64,000 nt of DNA from Alternaria dauci (taxonomy: Eukaryota > Ascomycota > Dothideomycetes > Pleosporales > Pleosporaceae), in assembly GCF_042100115.1 (NCBI RefSeq), contig NC_091275.1, positions 2,356,001 to 2,420,000 on the forward strand, in the 5' to 3' direction. Positions 19,816 to 31,700 of the stretch are shown here, piece by piece. The translations under genes and the position numbers were made by a program. Within the stretch, counting starts at the first letter, position 1. Each line of letters begins with the position of its first letter. Under the pieces are notes generated by a model. It saw only the letters and a list, made by a program, of their open reading frames with translations. It ran no database searches and was not told the DNA's origin.

Positions 19816-20409
19816 TGTAGCATGTACTCGCTGTGTTCTAGACAACGGGCATTGAATGGCACCCTCTTCATTACCTACCGACCGCACTATTAGCAGACCA
19901 GATATCACAGGCATCTTTCAGAGAACAACAGTGTCAAGTATTCGTGTTGTCATTCGCATTCGATCGAGACAAGATAAAGTAAGTGATTCAACCTCCATCC
20001 ATGATCATCTCCATTGGAGAGTATTGATGAACCCAGTAACGCCAAAAATGCACAACTGTAACGTACAGTATCGTCCATCCATGATACGCAGACCCCCATC
20101 TAACCATGTGCACTACCAGGAAAAAGACAAGAAACAAGCACGAGCCAAAGTATGCAGAGATGCCACTAGCCCGCCCCTCACCTGGCTATGTTGGGTTTCT
20201 ACGAAGGCCAACCCTTACGGGGAGGCAGCACTCAATAGAAACCTTCAAGCCGCGGCGAAGAGCGAACAGGAATGGCAACAGCACGACTAAGACCTTGCAA
20301 AGAAGACACAAAACACCGTATCCGATACACACCACCCAATGCACTCATGATCTGCCAAACTCCGTAAACAAAAAGGTCCATCTAAGACTAACAATCATTG
20401 ACGGGCCAA

Positions 20410-23331
20410 CTAGAAGAGACGCAGCTTCCTGGGTGGGCCAAGGGAGCCGAAGAAGGACGACTCTGCGGGGCGCTTCTTGACAGTAGTGAAGGCCTGAGGA
20501 GCAGGCTTGACAGCCGAGAAAGATGGTTTCGAGGGCGTAGCTCCAAGGAAGATGGACTTGGACGGGGTCTTGATTGCTGACTTGCTGAACAGGAAAGATG
20601 ACTTCTTGATAGGAGCAGTGCGAGGTGCGAGAGGGCTCTTGTCGTTGTCGAAGAACATGCCAACCTCACAATTTTCTTTATCGTCGTTGAAAGAGCGATC
20701 GAACTCGGAGCTTGTCGGTGTGCTGGGCATCTTGCACTGAGATGAAGGTGGAAGCGCGTACTTGGAAGGGGTCTTGAACGGCGTGAAGGGCTTCGCGGCG
20801 GTTGTAGGAAGAGGAGTTTCCGGCTTCGCTACCGAGAGATCAACCAGATAATGTTCTTCGTCCATACGCTTCTTGTTCGACTCGCTGTCCAGCACCCACC
20901 CAACGTTGACACACTTAATGGCCCCCTTGCTCTCAAGGCACTTCTCCAGTGTGGACATGCTTCCATCCTTGAAGAGAACGTGGCTCAGTGACGCGTGTGA
21001 TATATCCTGGACTACCTTCGCGCCAAGATCCTCGAGTAGACTACGGAAGAGGAAGTTTTGCTCCCTGCCGTTGCTTGTGACGTCGACGTAGAACACCGTA
21101 CCCTGAAGAATGCCGTCGTAAAGGAATAGATCGCTCTCGTCCGCATGAACATCGGTCCAAGCAACAGTCTTCTTCGGAGTCTTAGCGTCCTTGACCTTCT
21201 GAGGTGACCGCAGCGCGGACTTCTTAGGTGATGCTGGCTCGGGTGCTGCGAAAGTAGGGGCGAGTTTGAGTGGTGCCAGTTGCACCATGGGCCTGGTTAC
21301 GAACGGAGAAGGTTCAATTGTGGTATGCGCAACAGCAATCTCACTGACTTCACTAGCCTCAGTGACCTCGCTGATGTCGGCAATCTCGCTCGGCTCCTCA
21401 AGCTCGAATGAATCATTCTTGAGAGTTGGATATCTCAGAGGCGACGGTGTCTGCTTCTTGACTGACCTGGTGATCTCTTCCTGCAGAGCAGCCTCGAGCG
21501 CTAAGCTTGGTGTGGTAGGATAGTCGGGCAACTCAGCAAGAGCGCGGCGAGGAGTCATTGGTGCCTTGATATGAGCAGGAGTCTTGGGGTAATCCGGGAG
21601 CTCGGCCAATGCTGCTTTGGAGGTAACAGGAGCAGTGATGTGGGCAGGTGTCTTGGGGTAATCTGGAAGCTCGGCCAATGCTGCCTTGGAAGTGACAGGA
21701 GCGGAGATGTGAGTTTGTGTGGTGGGGTATGCGGCAGGAAGCTCCTCGAATGCTTCTTGGTTGGTCATACCACGCACAATCTGGGAAGAGGGAGTGCCGG
21801 GAGCGTCGGCGGTCGACTCCTCTACGGGTATAGCGCCGTAGTTGGAGGTATCAGACTGGGCAGATGCAAGGATCTCCGCTACGGGTGTGGACGCGTCCGC
21901 CGCAGCCTCGAGCCCCTCGCAGTTTTCCTTCTCTTCGAGATGAGCGTACTCTACGTGCTGAGGACCTTCCGACACCTCTGCCATGGCATGTTCCTCAGTC
22001 TCAGCAGCCGTTGAAGCCTGGCAGGCCTCAGCTTGCTCTGCCGGTTCGTTATCCTCAACGTCCTCCATGGCGACGTCATTGTATTCATGTTCGACGACAT
22101 CAACATCGTTCTCCTCGGTGACAGCTGCGACGGGTGCAGTGATGTGCGCAGGCGTCGTGGGGTATCCCGCGAGTTCTGCAAGACCCTCCTTGTTCGACAG
22201 AGGCGCGACTATATGGGATGGTGTAGTCGGGTAGCCTGGAAGTTCAGCGATGGCTTCCCTAGAGGTCATCGGGGCAGGGATGTGTGTGGGTGTTGTAGGG
22301 TAGCCAGGAAACTCTGCAAAAGGCTGCTCGACAGGTTCGACGACTGGTTCTTCAATCACTTCCATGACTGGCTCGTCAACCACCGCAATGACTGGCTGCT
22401 CAACTGCGTCGGTGGCTGGCTCTTCTGCCACCTCCATGACTGTGTCTTCAGCTGTCTCGACGAGTGGCTCTTCGACAGTCTCTACGAGTGGCTCTTTGAC
22501 GGCCTCAATAATTGGCCCTTCAACAGCCTCGACAATTGGCTCTTCCGCTGCTTCAATAACAACCTCGGGTTCAGCTTCCGCCTTGGGAACAGCAGCGACC
22601 TTCTTTGTAGGCTTGCGGGCTGGTGCCTTGAGAGGCGACTCTTGTGAAACTGCCGGGGCATTGCGACCACGTGTGACTCTGGGTGCGATGACGGGAGCGG
22701 GAGCGGATGCCGATGCTTTGGGTACCGGTGGCTTGCGGGTTCGGGTTGCTGGTTTAGCCGGCTCACCAGCGGTGGTCTTTTCGGTGGCAACAGGCTCGCT
22801 CTTCTTGGTAGCGGGCGCCTTCTTCACGGGCACCGGTGCTTTGCGTATCCTGGCTGCTGGCTTGGGTGCCTCATCGAGAGGAGCCTCTTCGGCAACAACA
22901 GGCTTCTGAGGTTTGGGGGCAGGCGCCTGCTTTACTGCTGCGATCTTGCGTGTGCGAGTGGCTGCTGGCTTGGGCGCTTCTTCGATAGTGGCGAGCTCTT
23001 CTGAGGCGGCGGGCTCCTCGGCCTTGCGACCGCGCGTCGCTCTTGTTGCCGGGGCAGGTGCAGGTGCAGCTTTCGTCTGGACCTTGACTGTGCGCGCCGC
23101 CTTTGTTGCGACCGTCTTCTTAGCCATGGGCGGCTCGGCGTCTTCAGGCTCGGCCTTTGCCTTGCGCTTCACGGCGGTTGTCTTTGTGGATTTGATCGGG
23201 GAAGGCGCGAGCTCATCGATGTCCTCGGCTGCCTTCCTCCTGCCGCCGCGTTTGGGAGGGGCGTTGAGTGTGTTGGAGGGCGCAGAGGCGACCTCTGGGG
23301 CCTTCTTCGCACCGCGACGTGTAGCGACCAT
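20410..23331 (-). CDS. BRCT-domain protein with AT-hook-like N-terminus and internal repeats
   Basis: Single exon, 973 aa. Residues 1-270 are Lys/Ala/Pro-rich with several RGR/RGG cores (GGRRKA, TRGRKA, TRGRNA), similar to AT-hooks, so chromatin binding is likely. About 270-340 is an acidic 8-residue repeat of the type VEEPLVET. Seven copies of a 24-residue unit around YPTTPxHIxAP follow in two blocks. A BRCT domain lies at about 725-835 (YDGILQGTVFYVDVTS to NVGWVLDSESN with the conserved Trp). Two KEN boxes (EEKENCE near 467, DDKENCE near 882) and many TP/SP sites suggest cell-cycle control. The short Pro/Ser tail is basic. Fungal proteins of this layout exist but I cannot name a function. 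Confidence 0.88.
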   Translation of the reverse strand: MVATRRGAKKAPEVASAPSNTLNAPPKRGGRRKAAEDIDELAPSPIKSTKTTAVKRKAKAEPEDAEPPMAKKTVATKAARTVKVQTKAAPAPAPATRATRGRKAEEPAASEELATIEEAPKPAATRTRKIAAVKQAPAPKPQKPVVAEEAPLDEAPKPAARIRKAPVPVKKAPATKKSEPVATEKTTAGEPAKPATRTRKPPVPKASASAPAPVIAPRVTRGRNAPAVSQESPLKAPARKPTKKVAAVPKAEAEPEVVIEAAEEPIVEAVEGPIIEAVKEPLVETVEEPLVETAEDTVMEVAEEPATDAVEQPVIAVVDEPVMEVIEEPVVEPVEQPFAEFPGYPTTPTHIPAPMTSREAIAELPGYPTTPSHIVAPLSNKEGLAELAGYPTTPAHITAPVAAVTEENDVDVVEHEYNDVAMEDVEDNEPAEQAEACQASTAAETEEHAMAEVSEGPQHVEYAHLEEKENCEGLEAAADASTPVAEILASAQSDTSNYGAIPVEESTADAPGTPSSQIVRGMTNQEAFEELPAAYPTTQTHISAPVTSKAALAELPDYPKTPAHITAPVTSKAALAELPDYPKTPAHIKAPMTPRRALAELPDYPTTPSLALEAALQEEITRSVKKQTPSPLRYPTLKNDSFELEEPSEIADISEVTEASEVSEIAVAHTTIEPSPFVTRPMVQLAPLKLAPTFAAPEPASPKKSALRSPQKVKDAKTPKKTVAWTDVHADESDLFLYDGILQGTVFYVDVTSNGREQNFLFRSLLEDLGAKVVQDISHASLSHVLFKDGSMSTLEKCLESKGAIKCVNVGWVLDSESNKKRMDEEHYLVDLSVAKPETPLPTTAAKPFTPFKTPSKYALPPSSQCKMPSTPTSSEFDRSFNDDKENCEVGMFFDNDKSPLAPRTAPIKKSSFLFSKSAIKTPSKSIFLGATPSKPSFSAVKPAPQAFTTVKKRPAESSFFGSLGPPRKLRLF
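21500..22320 (-). repeat. Coding tandem repeat (YPTTPxHIxAP, 24 aa unit, 7 copies in two blocks)
   Basis: Three copies near 22140-22320 and four near 21500-21760, for example ELPDYPKTPAHITAPVTSKA. The two middle copies of the second block are nearly identical at DNA level, which suggests recent duplication. Confidence 0.85.
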
Positions 23332-23609
23332 GATGTTTGTCCGTGTTCGCTGTCGTCGTCGTGTGTCGTTGTCGATCTGGTGTGAGACAGGTTCAGTCGA
23401 GCTTGTGGACGTGCTTGCCGTGTTGTGTTGTCAAAGCGCGAACACACACTAGCCATATCCGGCCACCTGTTGTCCCAGCAACGATCGCTTAGCGACCAAT
23501 GGCCGCCTCCGTGCAGCGGCAGGGCAATCTAGGGACCATCTTCGATAACGCTCGAATGCGGAGGATAACAATGGCTAATCTATATACTCGGCCTGTCCCG
23601 TTCATCGCT

Positions 23610-26600
23610 TCACACAGCTATGCGTATAACTTCCATACCAACTCCGCAGATCAGAACCCTCGCGTCCGTAACATCACCTCCTTCATCAAGCACAGCCATG
23701 CTCGACACATCTGCAACATTCGTCTTGATTTTGCTCAGCCTCTGCACCACCAAAGCATCTTCAGGCTCTGCTAAAGTATCACGTCCGACTTCATCCTCAC
23801 TCTTGCGAAGAATAATCTCCCACAGTCTGACCCACTCGTCGTTTCCTGATGTGACAAGGAGGATGCGTGATTTGTGCCTAAAGAGACTGCACGATGTTAC
23901 TGCAGAGCCATGTGCACGGCTGACGAGGATTGGTGGCGAAGCATAAGAAGTCGCAGGCGAAGTCGGCGAGTGCGAAGATGCAGACCGTGCGAGTATACAT
24001 GCCAGGCTGCCATCATCTCCACCAGATACGATCAGCCAAGTGTCCGCATCGACGGAATGGCATGCCATGGTCTTCGACGAGTTCTGGTGTATCCTTGCTG
24101 GATGGTGCCATGTCAACTGATGGACCGGTTCTGAAAAATCGCCCGACAATTGTTCCGCCTCGGTTGGTAGCGGCCATATCACAGCATGGCCATCTGTACC
24201 AGCCGTCAAGACCTTCGATTTGGAAAGAAATATGCATTGCGTCAAGCAGGATGTGAAGTATAAGCCTTTTGCAAGAGGCTGCCACTTCAGAGTAGCAGTA
24301 GGGTCGAAACGGTAAACCTTGTCTGTGTCAGTGCTTTGTGATATCATGAGTACGGAAACTAGTTCACCTTGATGCTAGAGTCCGAGAATGCCATTGCAAT
24401 GCTGTGTGCAGACCCCGACGTGATTACATCAAACGACATGAGTCTCAAGTCTGCATGCTCACTTTCTGGCACGTATACGTGTTCGCACACTACTCCAATA
24501 TCGAGAGCAGATGTCGGCAAGTCACTAATCCGCCATACGTAGACTGCAAGGAGAGTAAGTGACATGGTTGTATGATTCAGCAGGCGTCTTACATTCTTCA
24601 CAGCCACCACTGCTGAACAGATATTTAGCATCATGCGACCACTGCAGATGCTGAATGCCTGTAGTGTGCTTGCGAATAGTCCTTCGGCAAGCCAAGTCGT
24701 TCTCAGCGTACTGGAAGACCTTGATATCGGTATCCTCAGCGCCGGTAGCGATGAGCTTACGAGATCTGCTGTCACCTTGTGGTGAAACTGCTACTGCCTT
24801 GATCTCACGCCCATGTCCTCCTGATCGAATGACAGCATGATTTGCTCCGTTCTGACTGGATATGTGCATACTAGAAGCTCGTGTCCACACGAGGGTACCT
24901 CCAATAGACGAATGCGATCGGAAGGCCCAACTTCTATGCGCGCCTCCAGTGTCGATGCTCATGACCTCCTCTTCGTTAGTGACGTCGTAGAGGTACCATT
25001 TCTTGCTTGAGAAACCGTGTATGAAAAGTCGGCCATCCTGGAAGTACAACCCTTCGATGTTGGGTCCGAATGGGAGCGCAAGGTCGTGTACCACTTCGAC
25101 TGTATTCGCAGATGAATCAATTTGATGCACACTAAGACGTCCATCTCTTCCTACCGAGAACAGATGACCAAGCGTAGCAGCTTCGGATGAGGGCCGCCAT
25201 GTAAGCGAAGTAACTGCTTCTCCCCCATGGGCTTTGTCAATGACTCTTAGCAAGGTAGCCTCATCCTTACCCTCGTCGTCTTTATGGATATCAAACAACG
25301 CAATCGATCCACGTCGGAACCCAACGATAAGAAAATCTCTGCCAGATTCCCTCGCGCATGTCATGCTGGTGATGACGGAACCAGTGGAGGATTCTGCGAC
25401 AGGGATGGGTACGACTCTTAGAATATTTGTGCTGCAATCAGGATCAACATATAATAGTCGCGCTTCGCCTTGACCAACAAGGGTTACAAGTAAAGCTGTC
25501 GAACTTGGAAAGTCAGAGCCTGTCAGCTCAGCAGCGAAGATGTCTCCGACTTTACTGCCAATGGCATGGAGTCTTGTAAAGGTAGCTGAACTCCTACTAT
25601 AGACATAGATATTGCCGCTGCCACCGGCAACATAAGCGATACCATGACGAGATCCACTCGTACAAACCGAGTAGCCAGACAAGTCGTCTAGTCGGTCAAG
25701 TAGTGTCGAATTTGAAAGGAGACTTGATTCGCTAGGAATCTTGCTGGATGATAATGTACCGACAAGCACATTCCCGCAATTCGTGGTAAGCAAGAATGAG
25801 GTCTCGTCCACAAAGCAGTAGCTCCTGAAGAACTCTGCTTTCTTTGAAGATTTTGGGGGCTGCGCCGGTCTAGTCGTGTCAAACTCTGTTCCAGCCCCCT
25901 GCGCCAATGACAATATGTCATTTACGGTATACTCAGCGATCATACCACGGAGATTTGTCTCTGCTTGCAAGACGCGAGTGATTGGGGTAGCCGTGACTTT
26001 ACTATCAGAACCACCAGCAATAACCTGCTGGACTCCAGTGGAGATATCAGAGACGATTGAAGACCACAGGTTCTTTCCGCTATGGTGCGCAGCGCAGTCA
26101 AGTTCCAGCAGCTTATAGGGGAAGGTTGCGCTGTCTTCAGGGTTTGGCGTAAGTTCCCACGTTCTTGCAGTGGCATCTTCACCAGCAGATTGGAGAAACA
26201 ATGATCCACTGCATGGGGATGCTTCGAGAAAGCGAACCGACCAAACGCGCGAGAGATGTCCCCATCCAATGGCGAGACAGCTTGAGCTATTAAACTCGTG
26301 TGAGTCGAAAGCTTCGTTGGTGAAGCCGGTATGACGCGTCCTTGTAACATCCAGGTCATCGTCATCAGCCTCCGAAGTTGTCGCACTCGTAGTCACATCT
26401 GAAACATCCCATATCCGGATTGTGCGGTCGTCGCTGCAGCTTGCTACTACCCGCCTCAGCTTCTGGCAGCATTCGCTCGGCAGCTCTTTTGAAATTTGAA
26501 CGCCGAAAATGGAGCCTTCGTGGCCCAGAAAGACGCGGTGAATGCGCGAAGCTGGTCCATCATGGATGTTATCGCACCATGACCAGTATATTATCTCCCC

Positions 26601-27324
26601 AAATGCTGTGCCAGCGGCAACGAGGACGCGATCTAGATCTTCCCAGAATAGATGGGCCGAGTAGAGGATAGATCGGGAACTGGAGGTAAGGTCGAACACA
26701 GAGACATCAAGACCACTGAGACCAGAGTGTCAGTAAAGAAGCCTCGACGCGGCTGCTCAATGTGTGGTGTGCGCACTTGGTATTCTGAGTAATGTCTGAT
26801 TTCCTTTGTTCAATCTGAACCTGCACTAATGCGTTGTGAGCAGTGACAGCAACGCAGGCTGCCTTTTGATATTGGGCATCGTCATCCAACCTTTGTGGTC
26901 TTGGAGCAAGATCAAGAATCCAATCTGAAACTTTCGCGATGTTAGAGAGGCACAAGCTCAAGCCCTGTACGCCACCTTCGCCTGCAAGATGGATTTCAAG
27001 AGCGCGGACAAGCCTTCCGCCCCAGATCACTAGCTTAATGATATGAGCATTCTCTTCTGAAAACACCCGTATCCCATGAATGGCTTGGGCTTTGAAGACG
27101 CGTTGTGAGGATATGTATCGCGAGTCCTTGGCGTGATGGAAGCGTAGAAAGGGGCCTTCTGCGGCGATGAGCAGAGCGCCGCAAGAGGCCAGTGCCGTCA
27201 CGGGTACGCGAGTGCACTCATGCTAGTATAATCAGCTAATGTCCCCCTTTGCGCAATGCAAACTCACGTGCAGGGTTGGAGACATTGGCAAGGAAGCATC
27301 ACATGCGAGGGTGGTATTCATCAT
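23610..27324 (-). CDS. WDR6/Rtt10 (Trm734)-type WD40 protein
   Basis: Five exons (27324-27268, 27222-26777, 26715-24593, 24543-24368, 24317-23610) join in phase to 1169 aa, close to the WDR6 family length. WD40 units are visible throughout: VVASCSDDRTIRIWDVS, SAGEDATARTWEL, LIATGAEDTDIKVFQY, LQWSHDAKYLFSSGG, LTAGTDGHAVIWPL, LVTSGNDEWVRLWEI. The CEEFYVWRI segment forms only after splicing of intron 3. In yeast Rtt10/Trm734 partners Trm7 for 2'-O-methylation of tRNA position 34; human WDR6 partners FTSJ1. The first exon codes only 19 residues and its ATG pair is 208 bases from the divergent PBDC1 start. Confidence 0.88.
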
Positions 27325-27532
27325 GGGAAAAATTGGGGTTGAGTCAGCCCCGCGCCGCTGCAGGTGAGATGTGTGGCGGGGCAATGACGGAGTGTTCCCG
27401 CGATTTTTTGTCGGCCTTTCGCGAAGACCATCACGTTAACCGCCTACCCCGTTCAACTATCACCTCATCTAACTGTCGGCACCTCCAGCCCCTTCGTCTG
27501 ATCACCTACAAAGCTCCGAATACGCCGCAAAC
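27325..27532. promoter_or_regulatory. Short divergent promoter, WDR6 and PBDC1 genes
   Basis: The two start codons are only 208 bases apart on opposite strands, so the leaders and promoters must share this segment. Confidence 0.6.
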
Positions 27533-28151
27533 ATGTCTCTCGCCGGCCCCCTAGGCACAAGCATCAACCCCGAGGAGACGGAGAACTTCGAGGACGTACG
27601 TGCGCCGCGAAGCAGGCGGGTGGACAGTGGTCGCTAACAGCGTCTGTAGATTGAGAAGCAGTTTGCCGTCAAAGGTATGGTGCGCGCAGCATACTACTTG
27701 CGACAAGTCTGACGTTTCCCCCCTTAGTTGTGCAGCACATGGAAACATACTGGAAGATCCTCGAGAAAGTACCCGGTTCCAAGCTGCGACTCACAAAGAT
27801 CGATGACGAGATCTACGAACACCTCAAGAAGGACTTTCCCGAATTCGACGCATCCGCCACATTGAACGAGGATGAGATGAAGAGCAAGGACGGCAAGGAG
27901 CGGTGGCGCAAGTTCATCAGTGAGTACGAGAAGAAGGTGGAGGACTACAACTTCGGCACAATGCTCCGCGCAAGCCCCAAGATGGAGTACAGTCAAGAAG
28001 GCACAATATTCGCGGTCCGCATGCAGTTCTACGCTATTGAAATCGCACGGTAAGCTTGCAGACCGGATGGCTCGGCGCGCTCCATGCTGACTTTGGCAGT
28101 AACCGGGAAGGTCTGAATGACTGGATATACGAGAAGGCGCAGGGCAAATAG
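27533..28151 (+). CDS. PBDC1/Ypl225w (Chp1) family protein, eEF1A chaperone
   Basis: Exons 27533-27595, 27650-27674, 27728-28049 and 28100-28151 join to 153 aa, the family length. Recognised by VVQHMETYWKILEKVPGSKL, LTKIDDEIYEHLKKDFPEF, WRKFISEYEKKVEDYNFGT, FAVRMQFYAIEIARNREGLND. The family is called polysaccharide biosynthesis domain-containing protein 1, a misleading name; yeast Ypl225w (Chp1) helps newly made eEF1A to fold. It is a small cytosolic protein with no membrane segment. Exon 2 is only 25 nt. Divergent from the WDR6 gene. Confidence 0.93.
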
Positions 28152-28793
28152 ATCGCCGCAGGTCGATCCTGGGGATACTAAATCCGAAGCCGCATTGCCC
28201 CAGAAGGGTTGCCAATACTTAGCTGCATTGTCGACCTCCGGGCCGTAACCTGTCCGCGCATACGAGCCGACGCTCTTTGTTAGCCGTCCAACTATACCCA
28301 TTTGTGAACAGCCAGTCTGCACGCAACACGCTCAACGGTGAGGCGATTTACCCATCCCAGCCTGGCCGTTGCGATTAACGTGTAACTTATGTGAGTCGTG
28401 AATCTATCCTCAGTCTGCGTATCGAAAGACAAAACCAACAAGAGCGCTACATATGTTCAGTGTGTAATTTTTTGTTGACCGTCTTCTACATAGCTTCACC
28501 GGGAGTCTAAACATCACTTGCTTTCAAATGCTCGGAAGAGCCGATACCACTCTAGGGCTTTCTACAAAGACTGCGATTGGTGGCTTGTGAACAATGTTAA
28601 GGGCAAGCAAGGTAAGCGATGAAAGCGGGTGCTCCAGAATAACCTCAAGACCGCGTAGTCGCCACCCTAGTCCGCATGCGGTAATTCCTTCTGCGCTCAC
28701 TCCATATCTCCGCTATATCGCTTTTAACCCGTATCAATTTTTATACTCTACACTCATTTTTGCGTCCGAAGTCGCATTCTCCGGGCGGCCGAC
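28152..28793. other. Intergenic, promoter of the ABC transporter
   Basis: No gene recognised. Presumed 3'UTR of PBDC1 on the left and promoter of the transporter gene on the right. Confidence 0.6.
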
Positions 28794-31700
28794 ATGACGA
28801 CAACTTTTGATTCTAACGATGCAGCTAATCGCGGAGAAATAGCACCTCAAGCCGACGAAGAGCAGGATTACGTGTCACGGGTCGGATGGAAAGCGTTGTT
28901 CAGTTTCACCACAAGAAAACATGTTCCCGTACTTGTCGGCGGTATCTTCATGGCGTCCCTCGCTGCCCTAACGATGCCCGTTTTTGCGATACTCTACGGT
29001 CTGGTTTCTGGCCAATACACGAGCTACGGCAAAGGAGATATAGACAGCAACCAGTTCATTGGCAACATTGCTCAGCTCTGCATCATTCTTGCCGGCATCG
29101 GAACCCTCAACTGGATTGCGAATAGTCTCTACTTCACCTTTCTTCTTGTGTTCGGAGAGCTCCAGGCGAGGAGTGCACGCGATAGGGTCTTCGATTCCCT
29201 CCTCAAAAAGGACATGGCTTGGTTCGACATGCGAGAGTCCGGCGTCGCTGCATTTCTGCCGGCAGTACAAATGTGGGTATCTTCATATTATCATACACGT
29301 TACAGATGACTCACCGCTAACAAAGAGCAGGCACATCCGCGACTTGCAGCTGGCAGTGTCGTCTCCTTTCGGAGAGGCTGTACATTCACTCGTACAGGGG
29401 CTGGCGTCCTTGGGCGTCGCCTTTTACTATTCATGGAATTTGTCCTTGGTCATACTATGTACCATACCAGTACTATACCTAGTCCAATCGTTGGTGGCAA
29501 GTCGGCTGTCGCTGCGGGCACAGGATCACGCCGACAAACTACAGTCTGGACTCAAGTACGTTACAACAGCATTGACAAATATCGAGACGGTCAAATGCTT
29601 CAACGGCGAACGTTACGAACTACACGTTTTCTCCAACATCGTTTCTCTCGCAGCGAACCTGTACCGATGGGTAGCCAATTTGCGCTCGATTCAGATCGGT
29701 ATCATGCAGTTCTTCACACTCAGCATCTTTGTTCAGGGCTTTTGGTACGGTAGCCACCTGGTCGATATTGGGTATAGCACCGCAGGGGAAGTCTTCACAA
29801 CATTCTGGGCAGTACTCATGGCAATGTCTGGAATGACACAGATAATGCCCCAACTGATCGTGCTGTCTAAAGGCAAGATGGCGGGTGCAAAATTGAGTTG
29901 GCTCACAAAGCAGATGTCGGCAATTGATCAGCAGGTTGAGTCGCAAGGCCAGACACGGCCTGCGCGGTGTCCGGGCGATATTGAGTTTCGAAAGGTAACA
30001 CTCGTCTTTTCCATGTCCTACAGTCGCTAATCGACCAGGTTACATTCTCATATCCAACACGTAGGAATGAGATGGCCATTTGCGATGTCTCGCTGTTTAT
30101 TCCAGCCGGAGAAACGACATTCTTTGTTGGAAAGAGCGGTTCCGGAAAGACCACACTAAGTCAACTTCTCATACGCTTCTATCGACCTTCTTCGGGGCAA
30201 ATACTCCTGGACAAGGTACCGCTTGAAGAGTTGGATGTGCAGTGGTTACGGCGAAACGTCATGCTTGTCGAGCAACATAGCGTGCTATTCAACAACACCG
30301 TCCGTCACAATCTTGCGCTCGGGAACATGAGCGGTACGGTTGACATGCAAGAGATTCACGACGTAATCAAATTCTCCAGGCTAGAGCCTGTCATGAATGG
30401 ACTTCCAGACGGACTAGACACCAATCTTGGCATGCATGGAGATTCGCTCAGTGGAGGGCAAAAACAGAGGATGGCTTTAGCTCGAGCCAAGATTAGGAAC
30501 TCGCCGGTACTGATACTGGACGAATCAACCAGTGCTCTCGACTACGTCACGAGAGCGGAGATACTCGACGCCATACGAAACTGGCGGAAAGGCAAGACCA
30601 CGATCATTATTACCCACGACATATCTCAGATTCGGTCCGATAATTTTGTATACTTGCTAGAGAACGGAAGGATAGTGCAAGAGGGGTATAGGAAAGAGCT
30701 TGGGTCTCAGGCTGGAGCTTTCCAAGCCTTCCTCGATACACACAAAGAAGTCGATGAGATCAACGAAGATGACCAACAGGGCATTGATGGAAAATCCTGC
30801 ATAGAAAACGAGACCGATGGCACCACATTACTGCACGACAAGCCACGGATGACTCGGGTTATTTCGACGCAACGGCCGCTCTCTACCGTTCTCTTTGGAC
30901 AGCGGGTGCTGGCACCATTCCTTGGGAGGGCTCGTGCATCTTGGGCAGGAACGGAAAACGGCGACCTAGACACGTACTCTAGACAATCCGTTCATGCAAC
31001 AGAGGGTGATCGAGGCAGGCACTCAGAGCTAACCCTAACACCCGAACCATTGGAGAGTAACGAAGCATACCCAGATATGATAGAGTTGAAGGAGCTTGAG
31101 AGCCCGGACAAATCACGTTTTACCGGAGAAACGTTCTTCTCGAAAGACTATGGCTCAAGGCCATGTTCTCCAGCTTGTGGAGCTCGATCAAGATCGAATT
31201 CACAAGTACGCCCTATGTCGCTTTCGAAAGATTTTGGTTCTCGCCCAGTGTCCAGACTTTCAACGCGACCGGTCTCGCGAATCGACCCACATTCACAACC
31301 CCCTGTGGCCCGCGAGCCTGTCCCAATCCATTTGGAAACATCAAAGAAGCGACCGAAAAACGGCAAGTTTCTCTCAAAGATTGACCTTCAGAAGGAGGAA
31401 GGTGATACTTCGGCTGCTTCTCTTCCTATGAAGGACATCTTCACATCTATATTGCCCACAATAGGCTGGAGCTCTCGTCTCCTTTTCTTTGGAGCGACAC
31501 TCAGCGCAACTATTCACTCTGCGTGTACACCTATCTTCGCATGGGCGTTTGCAATGCTTTTGAGTACCTTCTACGATGCTTCCGCCGATGATCGACAAGC
31601 TCGTAACTATGCCCTGGCTATTCTTGGAGTTGCTGCTGTCGACGGCCTTTCGAGTTACTTCATGTTCTTCCTTTCCGATACAGTGGCACAGACGTGGACT

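Larger units (their letters stand above)
19431..20409. other. Intergenic with second MITE copy
   Basis: Apart from the MITE at 19650-19815 only short poor frames are seen. The right end holds the 3'UTR of the BRCT gene. Confidence 0.55.

Noticed and set aside
21266..22909. Several long plus-strand frames opposite the BRCT gene
   Set aside because: They come from the repetitive, GC-rich coding sequence on the other strand and are low complexity without domains.
23620..24256. Plus-strand frames across the 3' end of the WDR6 gene
   Set aside because: Antisense shadows of WD40 coding sequence.
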